Notes: a model not told the origin generated them from the letters alone. Positions 52,980 to 62,762 are shown, counted from the stretch's first letter. The stretch: DNA of 64,000 bases from Ignavibacteriales bacterium (GCA_016700155.1 CP065001.1:1302001-1366000), one strand, 5' to 3'. Made by a program: numbers and translations.

Positions 52980-53951
52980 CTAAATATGATTTTTAAAATT
53001 ATCGACGATTTCTTCTGCTATATGGTAAGGGGAAAGATTTCCCAGAACTACTTTTTCTAATGATGAATTTAAGGAATTTTCTCCAACTTCACGCCACAAC
53101 TTTTCACGAATTATTTCTTCAACAATTTCTTTTATTCTTATACGAGCCCGTTCTTCACGTTTCAATTGAAATTTACCCGATTCAATTAAATAATTGTTAT
53201 GACGTTTTATCTCTGCAGCGATTTCATCAATGCCTTTATTCTCTAAAGCGATTGATTTAATTATTTCAGGCATCCAGGATTTTTCATCATGATCGCGCAT
53301 CATTAAAATTGTTTTTAAAGTAGTAACTGCCTGCTGTGCTGAGGGTCTGTCACTCTTATTGACAACAAAAAAATCAGCAATCTCCATTAACCCCGCTTTC
53401 ATTGCCTGAACTGCGTCACCGGATTCCGGAACAAGTACAACAATAGTTGTGTCAGCAGCATTTGCAATATCAAGTTCAGACTGACCAACACCAACTGTTT
53501 CAAAAATAATTATATCGAATCCGGCAGCGTCGAGTACATCAGCGGCATCAACAGCTTTTTTACTTAACCCGCCAAGGCTTCCGCGTGTTGCCATACTTCG
53601 GATAAAGACCCCCGGGTCCTGACCAATTTCTGACATTCGTACACGATCACCAAGCAATGCGCCGCCTGTAAATGGACTTGTGGGATCAACAGCAATTATT
53701 CCTACGGTTTTATTTTCACCACGGTATAATTTTGTAAGCTGATTTGTGATTGTACTTTTTCCAGCGCCGGGTGGTCCGGTTATTCCTATTCGATAGGCGT
53801 TACCAATCTTATGATAAATTTGTTTTAGAAGTTCAGCGGATTTTCTGTTTGAAGTTTCAACTACTGTTATAGCTCGCGCAACTGTTCGACGATTGTTGGA
53901 TATAAGGTTATCAATAAATGTATTACTAATCATTGGATCTGTTACAAACAC
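52980..53951 (-). CDS. meaB: MeaB/ArgK-family GTPase (methylmalonyl-CoA mutase chaperone)
   Basis: This 323-residue G3E GTPase has Walker A GPPGAGKST (59-67), VDPTSPFTGGALLGDRVRM, FIRSMATRGSLGGLS, DIIIFETVGVGQSE and the base-specific VVNKSDR. MeaB guards and loads adenosylcobalamin for methylmalonyl-CoA mutase. The mutase genes are not in the window. A second ATG at 53933 lies six codons in. It follows the epimerase gene by four bases in a minus-strand operon. Confidence 0.92.
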   Translation of the reverse strand: MFVTDPMISNTFIDNLISNNRRTVARAITVVETSNRKSAELLKQIYHKIGNAYRIGITGPPGAGKSTITNQLTKLYRGENKTVGIIAVDPTSPFTGGALLGDRVRMSEIGQDPGVFIRSMATRGSLGGLSKKAVDAADVLDAAGFDIIIFETVGVGQSELDIANAADTTIVVLVPESGDAVQAMKAGLMEIADFFVVNKSDRPSAQQAVTTLKTILMMRDHDEKSWMPEIIKSIALENKGIDEIAAEIKRHNNYLIESGKFQLKREERARIRIKEIVEEIIREKLWREVGENSLNSSLEKVVLGNLSPYHIAEEIVDNFKNHI

Positions 53952-53955
53952 ATTT

Positions 53956-54879
53956 CTAATTTAATTGAGTGCGGAAAAAATCAACTGTTTTTTGGAGTCC
54001 TTCTTCAACTTTAATTGATGGGCGCCAGTTTAGTTCTTTGTAAATTTTATCTGCGCTGATCACGCTTCGCATCTGCTCACCCGGTGCGGCAGGTCCGTGC
54101 TTTTCTGAAAAATTTGCGCCGGAGATAAGATTAATCTTTGAATAAAGTTCATTCACATCCGTTTCAATTCCGGTTCCTATGTTGTAAATAGAATTATTGT
54201 TATTGCTTAATGAAATTATATTCGCTCTAACAACATCACCAACAAAAACATAATCACGAGTTTGCTTTCCGGTTCCATTAATTGTCGGCTGATCTTTCTT
54301 TAATAAACGCGAAGCAAAGATTGCAACTACACCAGCCTCTCCGAAAGGATTTTGTCGGGGTCCATAAACATTTGAATAGCGGAGTATATTATAGTTCAAT
54401 CCGTACTGTGCGTGATAAAAATAAATATATTTTTCTACTGCAAGCTTTGAAATACCATAGGGTGACAGAGGATTAGTTGGATGATTTTCATCAGCAGGGA
54501 AGTATGATTGTTCACCATAAACTGCTCCTCCCGTTGAGGCAAAAATTATTTTCTTAACTCCGGTTGAAATGCAGTTCTGTAAAAGATTAATTGTCCCGAT
54601 GATATTGCAATCCGCATCGAATGAAGGATCAGCGACTGATCTTCTTACATCCATCTGCGCAGCGTGGTGATTTATCAGGTCAAATTTTTCATTATTAAAT
54701 AATTCGGAAAGATCTTTATCGCGGATATCTGCTTTTACAAATTTTGCTTTGGGATTAATATTCTTTTCAAACCCGGTTATCAGGTTATCCAGGATAACTA
54801 CATCGTGTCCTTCGTTAATATAACCGTCTGCAATTTGGGAAGCGATGAAACCGGCTCCCCCAGTAACTAAAATTTTCAT
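53956..54879 (-). CDS. NAD-dependent nucleotide-sugar epimerase (SDR, GalE-like)
   Basis: This 307-residue extended SDR binds NAD through GGAGFIA (7-13) and carries DNLITG (adenine-ribose region), HHAAQMDVRRSV, ASTGGAVYGE and the catalytic YGISK. It likely interconverts UDP-sugar epimers such as UDP-glucose/galactose or the N-acetyl forms for surface polysaccharide. Its ATG directly follows the nadD stop (TAA-ATG), so it is in the same operon. Exact sugar is not decidable here. Confidence 0.87.
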   Translation of the reverse strand: MKILVTGGAGFIASQIADGYINEGHDVVILDNLITGFEKNINPKAKFVKADIRDKDLSELFNNEKFDLINHHAAQMDVRRSVADPSFDADCNIIGTINLLQNCISTGVKKIIFASTGGAVYGEQSYFPADENHPTNPLSPYGISKLAVEKYIYFYHAQYGLNYNILRYSNVYGPRQNPFGEAGVVAIFASRLLKKDQPTINGTGKQTRDYVFVGDVVRANIISLSNNNNSIYNIGTGIETDVNELYSKINLISGANFSEKHGPAAPGEQMRSVISADKIYKELNWRPSIKVEEGLQKTVDFFRTQLN

Positions 54880-55458
54880 TTATTCCTTATATAAATTTTG
54901 TGCGCTAATATATTCCATTACTTTTTGCGGGACAAGAAAATTAATGGGCAGATTTTTCTTCACCCTGTCCCTTATTTCTGAAGCGGAGATTTCAATCTGT
55001 GGTGTATCAAGCAACACAGCGTTTGAAAAATATTTGTCCGGATTTAGAGGATGTGATTTAATTTTCCTATCCATCACTACAAGCTTCGCAAGGTTTAGGA
55101 TCTCATCGGGATCTTTCCAGGTACTAAATTCTATTAAGTTGTCATAACCTATAATCATTTCAATGATATTGGTTGAGCGCTTCAATTCACGTATAGTATC
55201 AATTGTATACGAAATACCACTTCTGTTAAGTTCAATTTCAGATACTTCAAAATGCTTAATACCATTGACAGCAAGTCTTAACATTTCTAAACGGTGTTGT
55301 GCTGATGAAATTTTCTTCCCTGTTTTATGAGGTGAGATCAGGTTAGGTACAAAAATAATTTTAGAAAGGTTTCTTACTTCGTATACAAATTGAGCAGTTA
55401 TTAAATGACCGAGGTGAACGGGATCGAATGTTCCGCCGTAAACTCCAATTACACTCAC
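54880..55458 (-). CDS. nadD: Nicotinate-nucleotide adenylyltransferase
   Basis: This 192-residue enzyme makes deamido-NAD from nicotinate mononucleotide and ATP. It starts VIGVYGGTFDPVHLGHL, the nucleotidyltransferase GGTFDP and H-x-G-H motifs (H15, H18), and ends with the ISASEIRDRV (I-S-S-T-x-I-R-type) motif. LISPHKTGKKISSAQHRLEML is also typical. It overlaps the upstream gene by four bases. Confidence 0.93.
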   Translation of the reverse strand: MSVIGVYGGTFDPVHLGHLITAQFVYEVRNLSKIIFVPNLISPHKTGKKISSAQHRLEMLRLAVNGIKHFEVSEIELNRSGISYTIDTIRELKRSTNIIEMIIGYDNLIEFSTWKDPDEILNLAKLVVMDRKIKSHPLNPDKYFSNAVLLDTPQIEISASEIRDRVKKNLPINFLVPQKVMEYISAQNLYKE

Positions 55459-56153
55459 CTTAACAATTCCTTGTATTCAATAAAAAGATTAGTAAACCTT
55501 TCGTGCATTTCCTGGCTGCAGTAAGTCCAGCTCTCTCTTCTTGATAAATCTTTATACAGAAGTTTAAAATCATCAAGGGTTAACACATTGATAAAATTTT
55601 TCATCATAAAAATGAAGTACCGGGAAGGTTCGACTCTTCTAAGCAGGTTATCAACGGTTAATGATTCTTTCTGGAAATCACCAAAAAAATCCCTGTTAAA
55701 ATTATTAAAGCCAAGAAGTGAAATAGTCCCGTCATCTCCAGTGCCTACAACAAGGGTTTCGTCGTCTTTTGATAGTAGTCCGAATATTTTCTGAATATGC
55801 GAAAGGGAGATTCCAATAGTGTGTGAAAAGATCATAAGGTTCTTCGGTGTAAAGGAAAAATATTTTTCAGATAATACTTTCAGGCAGGATTCGGGATCAT
55901 TCATATCGCTGTATAGTGTAGTGATATTTGCTTTTAGGATTTCGGACGGGACATAATTCTTGTCAGCATTATCAAAACATAATGTAAGGTTTAACCGAGG
56001 ATTTAGAGTATAAAGGTTTTGAAAGTTTGTTGTGAACAATGTGCTGTTAAGCGCAAGACTGTCAAACTCACGCAGAAAGGAGTAGTTCCTCTGCTTTTGA
56101 GGATTGAAAATCGGTTCCTTTGAAAACAAAAATATTGATGAATTTCTTTTCAT
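55455..56153 (-). CDS. Divergent DUF2064 / GT-A-like protein
   Basis: This 232-residue protein resembles DUF2064-type glycosyltransferase-A folds: an N-terminal IFLFSKEPIFNPQKQRNY region, NLMIFSHTIGISLSHIQKIFGLL in place of the usual GSDSPGL, and a VVGTGDDGTISLLGFN segment matching the GPAxDGGYYLIG block. The usual GSD residues that bind nucleotide are replaced, so catalysis is uncertain. It overlaps both nadD and the PrsW-like gene by four bases, so it belongs to their operon. Function unknown. Confidence 0.5.
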   Translation of the reverse strand: MKRNSSIFLFSKEPIFNPQKQRNYSFLREFDSLALNSTLFTTNFQNLYTLNPRLNLTLCFDNADKNYVPSEILKANITTLYSDMNDPESCLKVLSEKYFSFTPKNLMIFSHTIGISLSHIQKIFGLLSKDDETLVVGTGDDGTISLLGFNNFNRDFFGDFQKESLTVDNLLRRVEPSRYFIFMMKNFINVLTLDDFKLLYKDLSRRESWTYCSQEMHERFTNLFIEYKELLR

Positions 56154-57115
56154 ATAACTTTTATATCCCCCGCTGGTTTTCCTAACAGATTTCCTATAAA
56201 GTTTCTGTAATGTAAAACTTCCTGTTCATAATAAATTTTACTTGAACCATGAGAATTTTTAAGCTGCATTTTTCTAAAAGCCAGAGTGGTTGCAGCTTTA
56301 ATATAAATGGTTCTTATATTTTCATCAACCCATCCGCGTTTGCGCCTTAATGATGAGTTAAGAATGCTAAGATGATCTATGGGTATTATACCATTATTAA
56401 CTTCTTCTATAAGCTCTGTAAATAAAACTTTTTTCTCACTCATAACGGATAGTGAAAATACCACTGTGAATATTATCACTGTAAATCCCATGAAGAGAAA
56501 TCCAAGCAATGCTGTTGATTCAAAACTTACGCTGAAGTTCCAGGCAAAATGTATAAACATTGCAGAAAATAATCCGGCAACTCCAAGTGCAAATTTTGAA
56601 CCGGTAGTTTTAAATTTTGCGTAACCCAGGAAAGCACCGAATGTGGCTGTTGCTACGCAATGCATAACGGCTGAAAACAGTGTTCTTATTACAACAATCA
56701 CTATCCAGTTTGCGACAGATGTGCCGTACGAAACAAAGTAGAAGAAGTTTTCAGTCATCCCGAAACCTAATCCAATTGCACCGCCGTAAACAATTCCATC
56801 TGTCATATTATCAAATTTAATATTTCTTATCGTCAGGAAAAGAAAGAATCCTTTTGTTATCTCTTCAACCAGCGGGGCAATAATAATTGTTTCGGTGCGA
56901 GCAAGTAAATCTTTATTTGACAAAAAATAAGAAACTAAAGATGAAAGAATGCTGCTGCCGATTACCGCAAGAATAATTGCGCCAAGCGCACCCCATAAAA
57001 AATTCAGCAGAACCAACCCGATTGGTTCACGGTCATACCTGTCAACAGCCCATATGATTGAGAGATAAAGTAACATAGGCACAACCGCAGCAACCGCTGA
57101 TGCAAAGATTAACAT
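56150..57115 (-). CDS. PrsW-family intramembrane metalloprotease
   Basis: This 321-residue protein has about seven membrane helices and the conserved PrsW residues: E84-E85 in PLVEEITKGFF, E122 in GFGMTENFFYF, H152 in AVMHCVATATFGA and H189 in FIHFAWNF. PrsW cleaves anti-sigma factors such as RsiW within the membrane. No anti-sigma substrate is adjacent; the soluble C-terminal ~80 residues are not part of the catalytic core. It heads the nadD-meaB operon. Confidence 0.85.
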   Translation of the reverse strand: MLIFASAVAAVVPMLLYLSIIWAVDRYDREPIGLVLLNFLWGALGAIILAVIGSSILSSLVSYFLSNKDLLARTETIIIAPLVEEITKGFFLFLTIRNIKFDNMTDGIVYGGAIGLGFGMTENFFYFVSYGTSVANWIVIVVIRTLFSAVMHCVATATFGAFLGYAKFKTTGSKFALGVAGLFSAMFIHFAWNFSVSFESTALLGFLFMGFTVIIFTVVFSLSVMSEKKVLFTELIEEVNNGIIPIDHLSILNSSLRRKRGWVDENIRTIYIKAATTLAFRKMQLKNSHGSSKIYYEQEVLHYRNFIGNLLGKPAGDIKVI

Positions 57116-57224
57116 TGCACCACTTCAACAGTTTGAAATATTTTTTTTATCAGCATATTTTAATATTGGAAGAGGTTGGAAAATATCAAAATTAAATTTA
57201 TGGATGACATCGACCAATCAATCA

Positions 57225-58469
57225 TCATTTTTCTTTTAGCCAGGATAACATTTCCTTAATGCGCGGGCGTTTTCCGTAAGACAATATACCTATCCTGAAA
57301 ATCTTTGCGGAAATTGTTATCGTCACATAAATCGAAATGAACAGTACAAGTGATGTAAGAAAAAACTCGTAGTAATCAATTTCAGATATATTCAATCGAA
57401 GCATCATAATTGACGGCGTTGTTAACGGGAAATAGGAAAGTATTCTTATTATCAATGTATCAGGATTCTGTATTGCTGTTATTGCAAACACGATCGGAAG
57501 AATGAGTATCAAACTTATATAACTTGTTATCTGCTGCGCTTCCTGCTCAGTTGTAACCACTGAACCGATGCCAACAAAAATTGCGGTGTAAAAAACAAAT
57601 CCCAGCAGAAAATAATAAAGCATTGGCAGAATATTGGTAAAGGCTTCAAAAGGTATTAAGGTGCTGCCTGCTAATATAGTCCCGATAACAGCCCATAAGA
57701 GCAGCTGAGTCAATCCCAGCATGCTGAGTCCTAATATTTTTCCAGCTAACAGTTCATCGGCGGTTGTACTCGAAATTAGTATCTCAATAAGTTTGTTTGA
57801 TTTTTCTTCTACAAGACTTCTGATTAACATACCGCCTGAATAAAGTATCATCATCATAAGCAGCATAATAAATACGAATGATGAAAAAAATATGATGAGA
57901 AAATCGGATTGAGTTTCATTCCCGGCTTCATCAATTTTGATTGAAGAGAATTCAATATCCTTCGAGATATTTGATTTTTCTTCATCGGGTATTCCATACT
58001 TCTCAAGTGAGTAACTTATTCTTGTTTCATTAAATGCGTGTTCCAACCTGCGTATATCCCTGTTGCTTGCTGTGGATTTACTTCTGAATTCACCACGCAC
58101 AGAATCAGTTCCACCGTTAATAATTAAAATGTATCCGTCGAGATAATCGGATATCACTTTCATATCAGCAGATGCTTTTAGATTTTCTTCTGTCCTGTTT
58201 TGCTGAGTAAGATCAATAAAAATATAATTTGGCTGACCGTTCTTTAAAATATAACCGTCAATTTTTGCAAGCATTCTTGTGTAAAAAATTTCAGAAGTAT
58301 CAACTATGCCAATAGCCTTTGAAGTGTTTTCCTCCTGTTCGGCAAGTATCGATGGCAGAATTGAAAATAATATTATTATGCCGGGAGTGATGATCAGTGA
58401 GATGATGAACGCTCTTGTTTTTATTTTTTCCAAGAATTCCCAGCGGGCAATTGTTAATATCTTTCTCAT
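57225..58469 (-). CDS. ABC-2 type transporter permease (NatB-like)
   Basis: This 414-residue inner-membrane permease has an N-terminal helix (about 18-40), a ~140-residue extracytoplasmic domain and five further helices from about 190 to the end. LVEEKSNKLIEILISSTTADELLAGKILGL is the diagnostic coupling segment of NatB-type exporters. Its start overlaps the ATPase gene by four bases. The likely substrate is Na+ or a hydrophobic compound, but this cannot be told from sequence. Confidence 0.87.
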   Translation of the reverse strand: MRKILTIARWEFLEKIKTRAFIISLIITPGIIILFSILPSILAEQEENTSKAIGIVDTSEIFYTRMLAKIDGYILKNGQPNYIFIDLTQQNRTEENLKASADMKVISDYLDGYILIINGGTDSVRGEFRSKSTASNRDIRRLEHAFNETRISYSLEKYGIPDEEKSNISKDIEFSSIKIDEAGNETQSDFLIIFFSSFVFIMLLMMMILYSGGMLIRSLVEEKSNKLIEILISSTTADELLAGKILGLSMLGLTQLLLWAVIGTILAGSTLIPFEAFTNILPMLYYFLLGFVFYTAIFVGIGSVVTTEQEAQQITSYISLILILPIVFAITAIQNPDTLIIRILSYFPLTTPSIMMLRLNISEIDYYEFFLTSLVLFISIYVTITISAKIFRIGILSYGKRPRIKEMLSWLKEK

Positions 58470-59374
58470 TTAACCTCACCGGTTTTTGCCCTGTTGACCA
58501 CATCAATAAATATCTGGTTCAGTGTCGGTTCAAGAATTGAGAAGTGAGTGATCGAGATTCTGTTAACGAGCAATTTCAGAAATTCTGATGGAGCTACTTC
58601 AGACTCTAATTTTATTTCCGCGTAGTTGCTGTAAACATCCAATTGTTTGATACCGGGAAGCGATCTTATTAGTTCAGGGTTGCCTTCAAAACCAATCTTA
58701 ACATGATTCTCTGCAAAACTCTTTTTAATGCTTGCCAGACTTCCACTGCAGACATCTTTCCCTTTATCTATAAGGAGAATTTCAGAACATAATTTTTCGG
58801 CAGTATCCATCTGATGTGTTGAGAGAATAATGATCATTCCGGAACTAATGAATGAAAGCAGCAGATCCTTTATTTGCTGCTGATTGATTGGGTCAAATCC
58901 GCTGAAAGGTTCATCAAGTATTAAAAGCTGCGGATTGTGTATCACTGAACAAATGAATTGAATCTTCTGTTGGTTTCCTTTTGAGAGTTCCTCAATTCTT
59001 TTGTCTTTTAATCCTGAGATGTTCAATTGTTGAAGCCATTCCTTTGCCCGTTGAATTGAAGCATTCGCCGATAGTCCCTTCAATTGCGCAAAGTATTTTA
59101 TTACATCTATGACTTTACTTTTTTTATAAAGCCCGCGTTCCTCCGGTAAATATCCGACTACATTATAAAAATGAGGTGAGACGTCTTTTCCGTCAAATCG
59201 AATTGAACCGGAAGTGGGTTTTATAATATTCAGTATTGCTCGGATTGTTGTTGTTTTACCGGCACCATTTGGTCCGATTAATCCAAAAATTTTTCCTCTG
59301 TCAACAGTAAATGAAATATCCCGGACAGCAACAAGGTCTTTATATTCTTTCCTAAGATTTTGAACAGTCAGCAT
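58466..59374 (-). CDS. ABC transporter ATP-binding protein (NatA-like)
   Basis: This 302-residue ATPase powers the adjacent permease. Walker A GPNGAGKT (34-41), signature ELSKGNQQKIQFI, Walker B LLILDEPFSGFDP and the H-loop STHQMDTAE are all intact. A C-terminal ~90-residue extension is typical of NatA/DrrA-like exporters. The 233-base gap upstream has no recognised RNA or ORF. Confidence 0.92.
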   Translation of the reverse strand: MLTVQNLRKEYKDLVAVRDISFTVDRGKIFGLIGPNGAGKTTTIRAILNIIKPTSGSIRFDGKDVSPHFYNVVGYLPEERGLYKKSKVIDVIKYFAQLKGLSANASIQRAKEWLQQLNISGLKDKRIEELSKGNQQKIQFICSVIHNPQLLILDEPFSGFDPINQQQIKDLLLSFISSGMIIILSTHQMDTAEKLCSEILLIDKGKDVCSGSLASIKKSFAENHVKIGFEGNPELIRSLPGIKQLDVYSNYAEIKLESEVAPSEFLKLLVNRISITHFSILEPTLNQIFIDVVNRAKTGEVK

Positions 59375-59607
59375 TAAGTAGTTTAAGATTCGATAGCTTT
59401 TTAAAATTTTAATATTGAATAACTCGCTGGCAAATCTAACTAATTATAAAGAATTAAACGAGAATTGAGTTGAGAATCGCGTGTCAGCAATTTACTCTGT
59501 CTGCCGGTTCCTCAAAAATTATTTTTCCAGCCACAAGTAGGATGAAAAGAAATCGTCAAATTATATCATATGAAAATATTTAAGAACAAATAGGGAGCGA
59601 AGGATCG

Positions 59608-60069
59608 ATGCAGATGAATAAGTTATTATTATTGATGATTATTTTTTCAGTCCAGGTGTTTAGTCAGAACTATAGCATGAAGATAAATCTCAGTGATGGC
59701 TCATCAGTTGACGTCAGTGTGGATGAAATAAAAAAGATAAGTTTTGTTATACCGACAGCCGTAGGTGATGACTCTCAAAAAGAAAAAATAAATTCTTTCC
59801 GATTAAATCAGAACTATCCTAATCCGTTTAATCCTTCAACAACAATTACCTACCAGATTCCGGATTACTCAAATGTAAAAGTGAATATCTATGACCTGAG
59901 CGGACAGCTTATTAAAGAATTAATCAATGAACCTCAAGGTAAAGGCGAATACAAAGTTGTTTGGGATGGAACAAATCAAAATAATTTTGCTGCAGCCAGC
60001 GGAGTTTACATCTATTTAGTAAGAAGCAATGATCGTCAGATTTCCAAACAAATGATCTTATTAAAGTAA
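59608..60069 (+). CDS. Minimal T9SS-sorted secreted protein
   Basis: This 153-residue protein is little more than a secretion package: a signal peptide (about 3-20), a 25-residue module MKINLSDGSSVDVSVDEIKKISF, a short linker and a type A T9SS C-terminal sorting domain (about 70-153: NQNYPNPFNPSTTITYQI, VNIYDLSGQLIKELI, GVYIYLVRSNDRQISKQMILLK). The tag implies outer-membrane crossing by PorU-type machinery and lipid/A-LPS attachment or release. The mature part is too small for an enzyme. The downstream gene repeats the same N-terminal module three times. Confidence 0.82.
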   Translation: MQMNKLLLLMIIFSVQVFSQNYSMKINLSDGSSVDVSVDEIKKISFVIPTAVGDDSQKEKINSFRLNQNYPNPFNPSTTITYQIPDYSNVKVNIYDLSGQLIKELINEPQGKGEYKVVWDGTNQNNFAAASGVYIYLVRSNDRQISKQMILLK

Positions 60070-60092
60070 CCTGATTAAGAAGAGAGAAGAAA

Positions 60093-62426
60093 TTGAAAAA
60101 AAATATTCTAACCATTATAACGCTATTTGTTTTTTCGTCTGTAACACTGCCACAATATTTAAAAGTAGAGAAACAAAACGGGGAAACACTTGAATACACT
60201 TTATCGGATATTGACAGTATTACCTTCAACATAGAAAGTCTTGAAAAACTAAGTACTCTAAACCAGATATTATCTTTTGACAAACTTATCATTCACAATT
60301 CCGGAGTAATAAACGAAATAGCAATTTCTGATATTGTTAACATTGCTTTCAATGATACAGGCACAGTTATTTATTTTCAGACGACGGGTGGGTTAAGTCA
60401 GTATAACATTTCAGAAGTCGATAGTATCACATTCAGCGGTATTTCTGATTCTACAGTTTACATAGTTTATAATGAATCGGGTGTCGGTGTTACAAATCCA
60501 TTAGCAAGTCTTGGAGTTTTAATTGAAGTACAGGGATCAGATGTTGTTGTTAATTCAACAGCCGGGATAAGTGATATTAACTATGTTTTATCAGGTATGA
60601 CTTCGGATGGTATGTTTAAAATTTACTCGGACAAAAAACTTAATCTTCATTTGAACAACGTTCAGATAACTAATAATGACGGACCTGCAATCAATATTCA
60701 GTCTAGTAAAAAAATAACAGTAGATATTGTCGAAGGCACAAACAATATTCTTACAGATGGAGTTGTCTATTCTACTCCACCCGATTCTGAAGATCAGGAC
60801 GCAGCTTTTTTCAGTGAAGGACAATTAATTTTTACGGGTAACGGAATCCTTGAAATAAATGCAAACGGTACGGATCAGCACGGAATTAAGAGCGATGATT
60901 ATATAGAAATTAATAGTGGCAGTATTAAGATAAATCATTCTGTAAAAGATGGAGTAAATGTCAATGATGGTTTTTATATGTTCGGTGGTAGTCTTGATAT
61001 AACTGCCACCGGTGATGGAATAGATGCCGACGAAAACTTTATAGAAATTTATGATGGCTCAGTTACAGTACTAAGTTCTTCTCAGGATGTAAGCGCATTA
61101 AAAGCTGATAGTCTGATATCCATTTCAGGAGGTCTTATCGATATTACTGTTCAGGGTAATCAGTCTAAAGGATTAAATTCAAACCGAAATATTGAAATTA
61201 GCGGAGGCAATTTTCAGATCAATACTTCTGGTGGCGTAGTTCTTGAACCTTCTGGATTCGGTTTTAACCCTTCGTATTGTACCGCGATAAATGCTGATTC
61301 ACTTGTTCGAATTGATTCTTGTACTGTAACGATCAGTACAAGCGGGGGAGGATCAAGAGGAATTTCTTGCGATGGACTAGTTATTATTGAATCAGGAACA
61401 ATGAGTATAGTTTCAACGGGGAACGGAGCTACCTATACTAATTCAACAGGTCAGACAGATGCCTACACCGGACCTTGTATAAATTCTGATGGCAGGATTT
61501 ATATATCGGGAGGTGAAACTTCATTGTCACATTCCGGAAGAGGTGGAAAAGGAATTTATTGCGACGCTCAAATAATTGTAGGATCAGTTGACTTACAGCC
61601 AACACTGAATGTTACAACAACTGGTCAATCCATCACAATTAGTAATGGAAATTATGCAGAAGCAAAAGCTATCTCAGCCGATAGTCTGATTAAAATTTAC
61701 AATGGAAATATCACAATTTCCTCTGCGGATGATGGGATCAAATCAAAGACATACGTAGATATAAATGGCGGTACACTGAATATCAATAATTCCAAAGAAG
61801 GAATTGAAGCTCCGAATATTTTTGTTAATGGCGGAGAAGTAAGAGTTAATGCAACAGATGATGGATTTAACGCAACCTACGGCAATGGTGGTGAATTTGA
61901 TGATGGAAGTAACCTAACTTTCAACAATGGTTATGTATATGTAAGTTCGACGCAGGGTGATGCCATAGACAGTAATGGCGATGTTAATTTTAACGGAGGG
62001 GTAATTATCGTGCACGGACCTCAATCATCACCTGAAGTCGGAATGGATTATAATGGAACTTGTAAGGTCACAGGTGGTTTTGTTGTAATCTCGGGGACAA
62101 ACTCTAACATGACACAAGCTCCGGGAAACACTTCAACACAGCGTTCTGTTCTTTTAAGAACGTCACAGAGTCTTAATGCAGGAACACTTTTCCATCTCGA
62201 AGATACAAACGGGAATACTCTTTTAACCTTTGCACCAAACCGAAGATATTACTCAATAGTATTTTCTGATTCTGCATTAACAAATGGTACATCTTACAGA
62301 GTTTATACGGGTGGAAGTTCAACCGGAACATTAAAGGATGGATTGTATACCGGGGGTACTTATTCAGGTGGAACACTTCGTACTACATTTACGCTCAATA
62401 ATATTGTGCAGACGGTCACATTTTAA
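60093..62426 (+). CDS. Cthe_2159-like carbohydrate-binding beta-helix protein
   Basis: This 777-residue secreted protein starts at TTG (60093), which begins a clean signal peptide; no ATG is nearby. Three short modules of the form NGETLEYTLSDIDSITF occur at about 25-50, 65-90 and 95-115. Residues about 140-680 are DUF4353/Cthe_2159-type repeats (KLNLHLNNVQITN, ILEINANGTDQHGIKSDDYIEI, ISGGLIDIT...) that form a right-handed beta-helix and bind calcium and acidic or cellulosic polysaccharides in the founder. There is no T9SS tail, unlike its neighbour. Possible adhesion or polymer-binding role. Confidence 0.8.
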   Translation: MKKNILTIITLFVFSSVTLPQYLKVEKQNGETLEYTLSDIDSITFNIESLEKLSTLNQILSFDKLIIHNSGVINEIAISDIVNIAFNDTGTVIYFQTTGGLSQYNISEVDSITFSGISDSTVYIVYNESGVGVTNPLASLGVLIEVQGSDVVVNSTAGISDINYVLSGMTSDGMFKIYSDKKLNLHLNNVQITNNDGPAINIQSSKKITVDIVEGTNNILTDGVVYSTPPDSEDQDAAFFSEGQLIFTGNGILEINANGTDQHGIKSDDYIEINSGSIKINHSVKDGVNVNDGFYMFGGSLDITATGDGIDADENFIEIYDGSVTVLSSSQDVSALKADSLISISGGLIDITVQGNQSKGLNSNRNIEISGGNFQINTSGGVVLEPSGFGFNPSYCTAINADSLVRIDSCTVTISTSGGGSRGISCDGLVIIESGTMSIVSTGNGATYTNSTGQTDAYTGPCINSDGRIYISGGETSLSHSGRGGKGIYCDAQIIVGSVDLQPTLNVTTTGQSITISNGNYAEAKAISADSLIKIYNGNITISSADDGIKSKTYVDINGGTLNINNSKEGIEAPNIFVNGGEVRVNATDDGFNATYGNGGEFDDGSNLTFNNGYVYVSSTQGDAIDSNGDVNFNGGVIIVHGPQSSPEVGMDYNGTCKVTGGFVVISGTNSNMTQAPGNTSTQRSVLLRTSQSLNAGTLFHLEDTNGNTLLTFAPNRRYYSIVFSDSALTNGTSYRVYTGGSSTGTLKDGLYTGGTYSGGTLRTTFTLNNIVQTVTF

Positions 62427-62459
62427 AATTTAACCAATCAACCTTATTCAATAATACTG

Positions 62460-62492
62460 ATGCCGGGTAAAAATAATTATCCGTCATTTTTT
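62460..62492 (+). terminator. Rho-independent terminator after the carbohydrate-binding gene
   Basis: ATGCCGGGTAA (62460-62470) pairs with TTATCCGTCAT (62477-62487) with one mismatch and one wobble around AAATAA, followed by a run of T (62487-62492). Confidence 0.75.
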
Positions 62493-62708
62493 AAGAATCT
62501 TCATTTTGAAGCATCTGTATTAAGGAGTTATCACTTTTCAAATTAGATCTCTTGCAGATCGAATAGGTGACGTATTTAAGCGGCTGACGTAACTAAAACG
62601 AACAAGATTTCAATTATTAGATAAATTCTTAATATTTACGTTCGTTTGTTAAATTTTGGGGAACATCTCATACTCTTCTTACTTCTTTCATACATCAAAA
62701 AAGTTGTT

Positions 62709-62716
62709 TATCTTTG
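62709..62716 (+). promoter_or_regulatory. TAnnTTTG promoter element for yceD-rpmF-plsX
   Basis: TATCTTTG fits the Bacteroidota -7 consensus. A clear TTG-like -33 element is lacking. The distance to the yceD ATG (62763) is 46 bases. Confidence 0.4.
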
Positions 62717-62762
62717 TAAGGATTGATATATTTCAGCTTGTTTTTGAAACTTTTTGTGACAA

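Larger units (their letters stand above)
62427..62762. other. Intergenic region before the yceD-rpmF-plsX cluster
   Basis: This 336-base gap holds a terminator for the upstream gene, an 8-bp inverted repeat (AAACGAAC near 62597, GTTCGTTT near 62641) of unknown role, and a TAnnTTTG promoter element. No tRNA, riboswitch or small gene was recognised. Confidence 0.5.

Noticed and set aside
59375..59607. Possible RNA gene in the gap upstream of the T9SS-tagged gene
   Set aside because: No tRNA, riboswitch or terminator structure could be identified by eye.
62597..62648. AAACGAAC/GTTCGTTT inverted repeat in the intergenic gap
   Set aside because: Spacing of over 30 bases in AT-rich sequence; could be chance. 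No regulator is adjacent.
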